Below, piece by piece: positions 1 to 5,976 of a DNA stretch of 10,098 bases (positions within the stretch are counted from its first letter, which is position 1; every line of letters begins with the position of its first letter). The stretch covers positions 91,310-101,407 of the forward strand of contig MU069685.1 in NCBI GenBank assembly GCA_002284615.2, in the 5' to 3' direction. The notes under the pieces were generated by a model. That model saw nothing but the letters and a program-made list of their open reading frames with translations. It ran no database searches and was not told where the DNA came from. The position numbers and the translations under genes are program-made. This DNA comes from Dunaliella salina. Its lineage: Eukaryota > Chlorophyta > Chlorophyceae > Chlamydomonadales > Dunaliellaceae.

Positions 1-43
<43 letters not shown>

Positions 44-70
44 GCACGCACGCACGCACGCACACACGCA
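1..70. repeat. (CA)n / (CACG)n microsatellite
   Basis: A perfect CA dinucleotide run of about 19 units passes into CACG tetranucleotide units from about position 37 and back to a short CA/CACG mix near 70. The CACG units probably arose from CA units by A-to-G change followed by slippage. It continues off the left edge, so its length is unknown. Such arrays are typical of nuclear eukaryotic DNA. Confidence 0.97.
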
Positions 71-606
71 CTTGGTGCGTCATGCTGGGCAGCACCCGGG
101 AAGCTGCTCAGGTAGCAAGGGGATTGCAACGACTTGTCATGTCCTGCATGTACATTCACACCTGCCTTGATGGGTCATCTTACTGGCACGCTCTCCCCGA
201 GCCCCCCCCTGATGTCAAGGAGGTGCCTGTATAAATGAAATTCGCAAGTCCTGTAGCCACCACTCAATTAGCCATTTTCCATCACAACATCCTGGTAGCA
301 AAGCCAGTATTCGAGTCCTGATGGGCGCAGTCGGGCTGGCCACCCTTTGCGTCATGCGCGCAAGCTTCCGCGCGATCCTTGCCCTTTTAAAAATCCACCT
401 TATTGCCAACTTGGCAATTTGAAATTGGGCAAAAAAATAGCCTCACGGCCATACGGAGCACCTCCATGTCCCATCTTTTCTGCAAAGCCCAAAGCATCGG
501 ACATAAACCAAGTCCCGCATTCTCAGGCAATGCAAAGGTGCTTGCTGAAGGCATGAACATCTAAGTGAGGCTGGTTTGGGGGTGTCCATGGGGACAACCA
601 GTGCAA
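71..606. other. Gene-free stretch, no recognisable feature
   Basis: Only short open frames under about 80 codons occur on either strand and none shows a recognisable motif. I found no convincing similarity to the retroelement copies elsewhere in the window. It is the flank downstream of copy D's tail, or unrelated host DNA. Confidence 0.5.
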
Positions 607-645
607 AAGAGAAAGAAAAAGCTACCAAAAAAAGTACAAAAAAAC
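607..645 (-). repeat. A/T-rich tract, probable outer part of copy D's 3' tail
   Basis: The plus strand is purine-rich with several A runs, so the minus strand is pyrimidine-rich. It abuts the left TSD of copy A. Removing copy A joins it directly to 3352 onward, the 3' end of copy D, so it was probably D's tail or its immediate downstream flank. Copy C has a similar T-rich end at 5852-5875, including a shared GTAGTTTTT-like stretch on the minus strand. Confidence 0.5.
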
Positions 646-658
646 TACCACTGAAAAA
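646..658. repeat. Target-site duplication of copy A, left copy
   Basis: TACCACTGAAAAA here is repeated exactly at 3339-3351. It sits immediately outside the 3' end of copy A (GTAAAAGTCTAC from 659), the same terminal sequence seen at the 3' end of copy B (4820). Thirteen base pairs is a normal TSD length for target-primed LINE insertion. Confidence 0.85.
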
Positions 659-752
659 GTAAAAGTCTACGCTGGACACAGCCAGGGTGCATTAAGGAAA
701 GACCTGACAGTCAGCGGTGGATCTAACAGCGAGTTCTACCAACAAAAGCAAG

Positions 753-1118
753 CTATAGTAACCCAAGCTCATATGCGTCCAGCGGGTTGTCCGCCATCCG
801 CCCAGCAGCGCTCCTCATTCTCTTGCATGCAACCAAATCAGTAACCCCCCCTTCCCCAAAAGCATCATTGCTTGAGTTGCTAAAATGGATGGCACTTTTT
901 TGTGCTGTGGATTTTTGTTAGGATCTTTACAGCGTGATAGTGGAGTTCTTTTGCAGTTTTGTGGGCTTTGTCTTTGGTTAGACCAAGTTTGCAGAGGGAT
1001 CAATCAGTGTAGGGATTGAAAATAGTTCAAGCAACTCCAGTTAGTATGGTGACAATTGCAGTGTCTACCCCAGAGAGTTTTTGTGCATAAGCTCTCGATG
1101 GTGTGTTTGTGTTGCGGG
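753..1118 (-). pseudogene. Copy A C-terminal endonuclease-domain remnant, core deleted
   Basis: The minus strand encodes a degenerate version of the LINE C-terminus. Its end reads approximately RMADNPLDAYELGLL then stop (stop at 753-755), matching copy B's RMADNPSDPH stop; the ancestral stop codon is gone, so the frame runs a few codons further. Upstream, near 1060-1110, a THHRESL stretch corresponds to B's KHTIESL. At about 1112-1118 the sequence jumps to the conserved PGP that lies before the zinc knuckle. The knuckle, RHN, RPD and ExK motifs present in B, C and partly E are all missing. This copy cannot encode the nuclease. Confidence 0.75.
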
Positions 1119-1428
1119 CCCAGGGTGGTTATTGAAGAGTCTAATGTGCTTGCAATTGTAAAAGGTGTCTGTTTGATACTTGAAGATATTGGTCTGTTCT
1201 TCGAAGGTTACAGCTTTCATATGCCAGAAAGCGTTACTGATTTTGGAGTAAGCAGTGGTGAGTGTTGGACATCCTCAGCAGGTTCTGCCAACTTCTGCAG
1301 CTATAAGTGCTAAGGTTTTCTGTCCCCAATTTGTGCTTTTCATGCATAATATGTTTTAGTCTGTCTTGGAGGTTTGAAAGGGGCCAGTAATCCATACTAT
1401 AGTAATACAAGAGTTTCGTGTTTTGACA
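1119..1428 (-). pseudogene. Copy A linker between RNase H and endonuclease domains
   Basis: It is colinear with copy B 6861-7020 plus 5715-5850, and spans the site where copy C inserted in B. The shared nucleotide string around 1227-1250 (GCGTTACTGATTTT in A, GCATTACTAATTTTT in B) shows that A keeps the uninterrupted pre-insertion arrangement. Recoverable peptide matches include GDR..HL.LQKLAE, comparable with WEQQTSAHIATKIGR in B. Several stops are present. No catalytic motif is visible; the role of this linker is unknown. Confidence 0.65.
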
Positions 1429-2110
1429 GGTACAGCGAGCCAGTTGAGATGAGAGAAGGGGTTTTCTGCTTGGTTGAGTGAGGTGTCAGTTTCATTATGC
1501 AACATAGCTGCTTGAAGTGCAAGGGCATCTGCGCCTTCATTGTTATTGTTGTTGTTCTCATTGTTGTTTATCCTGCCCAAGGAAGTAGCTACTTCCCAGG
1601 AGGGCCTCTGCTAGCGTGATGAGAGAGCTCGGAAAGAAACACACATGGCAAGCTTTGTCTGTTGACAGGGAGAAGCTCAGCAAAGTTTTCCTAAGAAGGC
1701 TCCTAAGAAAAGAGAATGCAAAGAAGATCTTCATTACCAAGGATGCCACTGCGTGATGTGGTTTACTCTGTAGAAGTGTTTAGAATCCTCTGATGCACTA
1801 ATGCGAGTTACTATTTCTTTGGGTAGTGGTGCATGTAAGCGGGTGGACATGTCCATTGGTTTAGTATCTGGTTTCTGATCTGATTCAGTGCACAACAACT
1901 GTCAGTTGCAAGTGAGGTGTGCCCTTGCTGTAGAGCCACCAAAATTGCAGCGAGCTTTGCTCTGTTAATTTTATAAGTGGGTCCATGGCCCTTAGGGTCT
2001 ATTGTGCAGGTGATAGTTTCAGAGGAGTCAATGTCTTTCAGGATGAAAGATGATGCACCTGCCTGTTGCGTATTCCTGTTGTCAGAGTTTGTGACATTGC
2101 CATTTGTGCA
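1429..2110 (-). pseudogene. Copy A RNase H domain, interrupted and missing active-site residues
   Basis: The minus strand from about 2110 encodes QQAGASSF, then GHGPTYKINRAKLAAILVAL, QQGHTSLATDS and, after the insertion, EGADALALQAAML. This is the type-I RNase H layout found in many LINEs, where it would remove the RNA strand of the RNA/DNA hybrid. The first catalytic Asp (T-D-G-S) is replaced: the copy reads CTNGN. The Glu of INRAELAAI is Lys. The Asp of ATDS and the Asp of ADAL remain. A frameshift precedes the GILGNE motif, and a 187-bp SINE-like insertion falls directly after that motif. The copy also keeps about 40 C-terminal codons (NWLAVP region) that are partly deleted in copy B. It is clearly dead. 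Confidence 0.85.
1542..1728 (-). mobile_element. Short SINE-like insertion inside copy A's RNase H
   Basis: Copies A and B align continuously on either side, but A has 187 extra bases here, bounded by a 7-bp direct repeat (CTTCATT at 1535-1541 and 1729-1735). On the minus strand it ends in an A-rich, AAC/AAT microsatellite-like tail (1542-1570) next to the repeat, as a retroposed SINE or other non-autonomous element would. A perfect 16-bp palindrome, GGAAGTAGCTACTTCC, lies at 1581-1596. I see no clear RNA polymerase III A and B boxes, so the class is uncertain. In translation the tail gives an Asn-rich run fused to the RNase H end. Confidence 0.7.
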
Positions 2111-2800
2111 CGTTTGTTGCCGCCAGTTCGGGATCTTTGGTTGTAGAGGTTGCAGAAATGTTTGTATGTTAGGTCTAATGCTTTTTTGTTGGCTGCAGAT
2201 TTCGAAAAGGTTGAGTGTGTCATGATGCAAAAGTGCAAATCTCTTCCTCCATGTGCTAGATGCTTCAAAAGATACGGGAGTGTTATGATTCTCTGCAACC
2301 TGTTGACTGTTGCTATTGTACCATGTGCCTTCGGGAATTTCACTTTGTAAATTATCGTGCCATTTTGGGTTATTATGGAAGAGACTTTGCTTTTCCTCAT
2401 TATTTTAGGTGGACGTTAGCTGCATGCGTCTTATATTTTATTCAGAAGGAGCGAGAGGGAGAAGGTAGTTCTAGGGATGTTGGAATGTTAAAGTACCCGA
2501 GGGGAATTCGGCAAGGGCTGTGGCATGGTCAGGGTAGTGTGAGAACCATTGCATGAATCCTGTTTTGGTCCGTCCATCTGGCTGGGGAGGAGCATGAAAG
2601 CAGTGGTTGGGGTTGTTGTGCTAGCAATTGAAGACAGGCATGCATGACTAGGTAGTAGATGAATTCGTCATCATAGGCAGGGTGGCAAAAGGAGAAGCCT
2701 GTGAATTTGGTTCAAAACATACCAGTGTTGGCCCCAAATATCCTTTCACAAGCATAAGGGCTCCAGTACGCTTTGCAGTGGGTGTCATAGTCAAAGCGGC
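2111..2800 (-). pseudogene. Copy A adenine-methyltransferase-like block
   Basis: On the minus strand this encodes AYWSPYACERIFGANTGMF (about 2780-2717), FTGFSFCHPAYDDEF (about 2705-2661) and a stretch ending at the RNase H start. It is colinear with the better preserved copy B block at 7506-8190. The D/N-P-P-Y-like position reads HPAY here and HPPH in B. The order of motifs (ASP-like start, YWSP, D..FG, F.G, PPY-like) resembles phage-type Dam methyltransferase domains carried by some retroelements. That similarity is by eye only. Stops and frameshifts break the frame. Confidence 0.5.
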
Positions 2801-3338
2801 AAGTTTTTCTTTGGTAACCAGGGCGGGCTCTAAAAATGTGCAAAGGTGTGCGCAAAGAGAGAGGGAGAGAGTAGGATTCTTTTATCTTTAGATTGCCTTT
2901 TCCAAGGTGGGAGGTGTACCTGTGTAGAAGACCCATAATTTCAGTACCTTTATTTTGAACGAGAGGCTGAATTGAAGTGTGTAGACCAGCTTGCCTGGCC
3001 ACACTGTATGCTTGAAGCATAATTTGAAGGCGGTGAGGGGTGACAATGGGTGACAATTCCTGCACATTTTCCTTTGGTGTCATGTACACATGTAGCTTGA
3101 GTAGTAAATGCAAGAGGAAATTGTTTGGAGTTTGGCACCATGAGATCCACGCTTCGTATCCAGATTTCGCACTTGCTAGTGGGGTGGCCTTGGGTTTGTG
3201 GCCCGGTGTATGTTTGGATGCAGTGTGGTTTCCATCAAACCTTGACGAGTGAGACTGTGTACAGTGGTGTCAGTAGCTAATGAATTTTGTTGTACAGCTT
3301 CAAGGCTGTCTGTATGGGATTGTTCAAAGCTGTGGGCA
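2801..3338 (-). pseudogene. Copy A conserved 'TPHRLQ...GLLHRY' block, 5'-truncated
   Basis: The minus strand encodes, across frames, WCQTPNN / VDLMVPNSKQFPLAF, TTQATCVHDTKGKC, TPHRLQIMLQAYSVARQAGL, HTSIQP and EIMGLLHRYTSH. Copy B carries the same order at 8191-8690, so this is a genuine conserved protein segment lying between the RT and RNase H parts of the LINE. I do not recognise a named domain. The segment begins abruptly at 3338, next to the TSD, inside the FEQSHTD stretch. Frameshifts separate the motifs. Confidence 0.7.
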
Positions 3339-3351
3339 TACCACTGAAAAA
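3339..3351. repeat. Target-site duplication of copy A, right copy
   Basis: An exact second copy of TACCACTGAAAAA (646-658). To its left, similarity with copy B ends; to its right begins the 3' end of copy D. It marks the 5' junction of copy A. Confidence 0.85.
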
Positions 3352-3960
3352 CTTCATATGCTAAGTAAACTCTCCCCGCATCAATGAAGGAAAGGGAGAA
3401 ATATTGGCACAAAAAGCCATGAATCTTCCTCACCAAAAGATGAGAGGGAAGTAAATGTGCATCTGGCGGGATTCTGACGGCATGCGGCTCCAGGGCACCA
3501 AGGTTATGAAGAACACTTTTGTTTTTGATGGCACGTCAGGTCCAGGCAAGTTTGTGCACAGATTGTGCACATTGGGCATGAAGCTATTGAGCAAGTTTGG
3601 TAGGTCTTTGAGGATCAATCTCAAGTTTTTTGAATGGGGGGCAAGGAATTCCGGTGTGGGTAACCTCCTTGCGGTTGCATCCTTGGGCGACGCTTTGCAG
3701 GCCATGCTCTGCATGCCATGCACCAGCAAACCCTCACGCCAGCAGCGGTGGAGTAGTAGCAGAATTAGAGCTGGCTTGTGGCGTGGGCGCATGCATAAGC
3801 ACCGGGAAGAAGCTGGTGCAGGAGTGGTCCCAGAAGTTGGCGCGGTGGAGACGGTGCTCAGAGGTGGAGTGAACCTCAGCTTGCGGTCTGCAGAATTGCT
3901 TGCTCTCCTCCTGGCTACGGCTGGCCCCAGTGCAAGAGGGGGGCCCATGCTGAGATATTG
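3352..3960 (-). mobile_element. Copy D: 3'-end fragment of a related LINE (endonuclease domain and 3' UTR)
   Basis: 3365-3680 aligns with copy C 5885-6190: shared 3' UTR (ACTCCCC.CATCAAT.AAGGAAA on the plus strand) and the C-terminal coding part, with peptide traces PTKL, HAQC and IPPDAH matching C's ATKL, HAHS and NPPDPH. Alignment continues more weakly to about 3960, where a GC-rich part corresponds to C's Arg/Pro-rich insert. The ExK position (LVEVKY in C) reads roughly LLPGAY, so the catalytic pair is gone. The stop after the NPPDPH equivalent is also lost. The 5' boundary is not defined. A 187-codon open frame on the opposite strand (3455-4018) is an antisense by-product. Confidence 0.7.
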
Positions 3961-4039
3961 GGCAGCTTGCTTTGGGGCGAAGGGGTGGGTCTCAATTTTG
4001 CTGGACAGGGCCTCTTGACAGTAGTGTCACGGGTGTCCT

Positions 4040-4166
4040 AGGTGGAGTAAACTGCTGTGCTTCTCTTTCTCTTGATCTGAATTGGGGCTTGCTCTCAGTT
4101 TCAGCGCTTACTGTTGGGTCTATCCTTGAAGCACGTTGGTTGTGTCCCCAGCGTATACTTTACTTC
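4040..4166 (+). mobile_element. Fragment F: inverted 3'-UTR scrap of the A/B subfamily
   Basis: The plus strand here matches the minus-strand 3' ends of copies A and B. The run CTTACTGTTGGGTCTATCCTT (4108-4128) corresponds to GCTAACTGTTGGGTCTTTCCTT in B, followed by CCAGCGTATACTTTACTT near 4148-4165 against CCAGCATAGACTTTTACTTTT. Similarity is good from about 4080 and doubtful between 4040 and 4080. It is the end of an oppositely oriented copy, with one degenerate TTTAC tail unit. Confidence 0.6.
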
Positions 4167-4394
4167 ACCCTTTTGAGTTGATCCATGGTTTGGGTGTAGA
4201 GACCGGTGAAGGGACCAAGGAGCTTTTTCTTCCTCATTAATGCATGGCCTACGGACTGTACAGACCTTTCTTCCCAGCCTTTTCCGAAGAATACCACTGA
4301 AGTACGGAGTAAAAAGACTCGGTGGATCAGAAGGTACAAAAACCTAGCCATTTCCCATAAAACCCAGCACAGAGAGTGCCAGAAAGATCCAATT
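4167..4394. other. Unassigned stretch between fragments F and E
   Basis: No motif, no clear similarity to the other LINE copies, and no coding signal that I can support. The open frame on the minus strand (4160-4546) runs across the start of fragment E in antisense and looks fortuitous. It may be the downstream flank of F or a diverged part of E. Confidence 0.4.
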
Positions 4395-4813
4395 TTATCT
4401 CCTTCTTCCCTGTCTTTGAATGTGCAGTGAAGCAACCAGCAAAAAATACTTTGGACCTTGAATTGTCTCCATGGATACGTGCGATACAGAGAAGCTATGC
4501 TCTCTAGTTGAAAATTCCAAACAATGTCGAACAAAACGTTCCACATTGTCTGTTCCCATCCAGGCTACCACCAAGTACACAACTCAGTCGCCCTGATGGC
4601 ACTATACTTTCGCCCCTTGAAGGCAAATATTCCACACATCATCCACAGCATATGAATCCCAGAGAAAGAGGTGTCCACATCATTTTAGCTGAGGCCAAAA
4701 TTTAGCTCTGACACCAAACCTGAACGAACTCTCCACACTGCACAAAATCAGGACAAACATACCTTTGAGAGCTTACACACAGAAATTATTTGGGGCACAC
4801 ACACAGCAATTAA
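4395..4813 (+). pseudogene. Fragment E: plus-strand endonuclease-core remnant
   Basis: This is an inverted relative of copy B about 5225-5640. Read on the plus strand it encodes LFPSRLPPSTQLSRPDGTIL, then PLEGKYSTHHPQHMNPRERG and HIILAEAKI before a stop, matching B's SRPDGIIVLPLEGRDSTHHP and IHLIELKFC. The RPD and an E-x-K (AEAK) are kept with a small insertion between them. Similarity starts faintly near 4395, is clear from 4424 (GTGAAGCAA), and ends at about 4811 (GGGGCACACACACAGCAATT), where copy B's tail begins. Several frameshifts make it non-functional. B seems to have inserted into E, or to abut it. Confidence 0.78.
4424..4811. repeat. Left arm of imperfect inverted repeat with 5225-5612
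   Basis: This 390-bp arm (within fragment E) is the diverged reverse complement of copy B 5225-5612, with about 410 bp between the arms. Matching anchors include CAGTCGCCCTGATGGCA, CACACATCATCCACAG.ATATGAATCCCAGAGA and CTCTCCACA.TG.ACAAAATCAG. The arms could pair in single-stranded DNA or in a read-through RNA. Confidence 0.8.
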
Positions 4814-4927
4814 GTAAAAGTAAAAGTCTATGCTGGTACTTACCAGTGTGCATAAGGAAAGACCCAACAGTTAGCACTGGCACTAACAGTGAGCCCCACC
4901 AAAGAAGGCTAGCTATGAGCAGCCCAG

Positions 4928-5833
4928 CTAATGAGGGTCCGATGGGTTGTCGGCCATCCGTCCAGCTGCGCGCCTCGCTGTCCTATACGCAGCCCTCCCT
5001 GTAGCCCCCTCCCTCAAACCCTCATTGCTTATGTTACTGAATTGGATGGCATTTTTGGTGTTGTGAATTCTTGTTAGGGACTTTACAGCGTGATAGTGGA
5101 GTTGTTTGGCAGTCTTGTGAGCTTTGTCTTTTGTTAGGCCAAGTTTGCAGAGGGGATCAATAGTGTAGGGATTGAAGATAGTTCCAGCAACTCCAATTAG
5201 GATGGTATGTATTGTGACTCTGTTATTGCGGTGTGTGCCCCAAATAGATCTTGTGCGTAAGCTTTCAATGGTGTGTTTGTGCTGATTTTGTTCATTGTGG
5301 AGAGTTTGTTTGGGTTTGGTGTCAGAACAAAATTTGAGCTCAATGAGGTGGATATCTCTGTCTCTGGGATTCATATCCTGTGGATGATGTGTGGAGTCTC
5401 TGCCTTCTAGGGGTAAAACTATAATGCCATCAGGGCGACTGAGCTGTGTGTTTGGTGGTTTTCTGGATGGAAACAGCCAATGTGGAATGTGTCAATGGAC
5501 AGCGTTTGGAATTTCCATATCCAGGGAGCGTAGTCTCTGTATTACATGCATCAACAGAGATGATGTAAGGTCCAAAGTCTCCTTTGCTTATTGCTTCACC
5601 ACAGATGCTGAGTGCTTGATGGTGGCGATTGATGTTCATTTTATTCATCTGTGAGTGAGTGCACCTGAGTAAGGTATGGGAGGTGCTAATCAGGTTTACC
5701 ACAAAGAGGGCAAAGAGAAGGCCCAGGTTGGCCTCTGAAGCGTCTGGCATGTTTGCCATTCTAAAGGGTCTTTGTTCGATATTTGAGGACATTGGTTTGT
5801 TCTTTGAGGGTTACAGATTTCATGTGCCAGAAA
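4928..5833 (-). pseudogene. Copy B zinc knuckle plus RLE-like endonuclease C-terminus
   Basis: In coding order on the minus strand: NGKHARRFRGQPGPSLCPLC, a stop, then SHTLLRC, giving a C-x2-C...H-x4-C knuckle (about 5740-5660); INRHHQA at the RHN position (about 5630); SRPDGIIVLPLEG (about 5440-5400); IHLIELKFCSDTKP with an E-x-K pair (about 5350); TIHTILIGVAGTIF; and NPSDPH stop at 4928. Together these are the landmarks of the restriction-like (PD-(D/E)xK) endonuclease that nicks target DNA in early-branching LINEs. At least two frameshifts separate the knuckle, RHN and PD parts. The frame 4928 to about 5490 is open over the PD-ExK part. Confidence 0.75.
5225..5612. repeat. Right arm of imperfect inverted repeat with 4424-4811
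   Basis: This part of copy B's endonuclease-coding region is the counterpart of fragment E in opposite orientation. The loop (4812-5224) is copy B's tail, 3' UTR and last coding part. Confidence 0.8.
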
Positions 5834-5851
5834 GCATTACTAATTTTTGAA
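5834..5851. repeat. Target-site duplication of copy C, left copy
   Basis: GCATTACTAATTTTTGAA here recurs exactly at 6861-6878; the last A could belong to the tail, leaving 17 bp. Copy A holds the same site once and uninterrupted (about 1231-1248, diverged), which proves that the duplication came with the insertion. Confidence 0.93.
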
Positions 5852-5912
5852 AAGAAAAAAAAGAAGAAAAACTACGCAGGCAGTGAAAACACTCCCCACA
5901 TCAATTAAGGAA

Positions 5913-5950
5913 AAGTGGATACCTAGGGCCGAGGCACCATGTATCCACTT
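5913..5950. other. 3'-UTR stem-loop of copy C
   Basis: AAGTGGATAC (5913-5922) and GTATCCACTT (5941-5950) form a perfect 10-bp stem around an 18-nt loop, between the stop codon and the tail. LINE reverse transcriptases often recognise 3'-UTR structures, so this is a candidate recognition hairpin. Copy D has a partly paired counterpart at about 3400-3440. Confidence 0.6.
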
Positions 5951-5976
5951 CACCAAGAGAAAGCAGAAGAAAAAAG

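Larger units (their letters stand above)
659..3338 (-). mobile_element. Copy A: 5'-truncated, degenerate LINE (RNase H + RLE family)
   Basis: This 2.68-kb copy is colinear with copy B over its whole length (A 659-1118 with B 4820-5285; A 1119-1541 and 1729-3338 with B's parts from 5715 to about 8780). Its 3' end is at 659, with one TTTTAC unit on the minus strand. Its 5' end lies exactly where similarity to B stops, in a FEQSHTD-encoding stretch, and both ends abut a 13-bp TSD. Relative to B it has lost about 430 bp of the endonuclease domain (junction near 1112-1118) and gained a 187-bp insertion (1542-1728). Stops and frameshifts are scattered throughout. The 5' truncation and TSD are the hallmark of LINE retroposition. 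Confidence 0.88.

Noticed and set aside
295..325. Pol III B-box-like TTCGAGTCC on the plus strand, suggesting a tRNA or SINE
   Set aside because: The bases around it do not form a 5-bp T stem, and no A box or acceptor stem is found at the right distance.
1356..1580. Asn-rich (NNN) protein segment
   Set aside because: It is the translation of the SINE-like insertion's AAC/AAT tail fused to RNase H, not a prion-like or low-complexity gene.
3339..3370. Weak similarity of CATATGCT to copy B near 8790 as an extension of copy A
   Set aside because: The exact 13-bp TSD places the end of copy A at 3338; the remaining match is short and chance-like.
3455..4018. 187-codon plus-strand open frame
   Set aside because: It is antisense to the copy D endonuclease remnant; the GC-rich sequence lowers stop frequency. 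No motif supports it.
4160..4546. 128-codon minus-strand open frame
   Set aside because: It runs antisense into fragment E, whose coding sense is plus, and shows no family motif.
4787..4809. Short CACACA runs as another microsatellite
   Set aside because: Only a few units, and they align with non-repetitive coding sequence in copy B.
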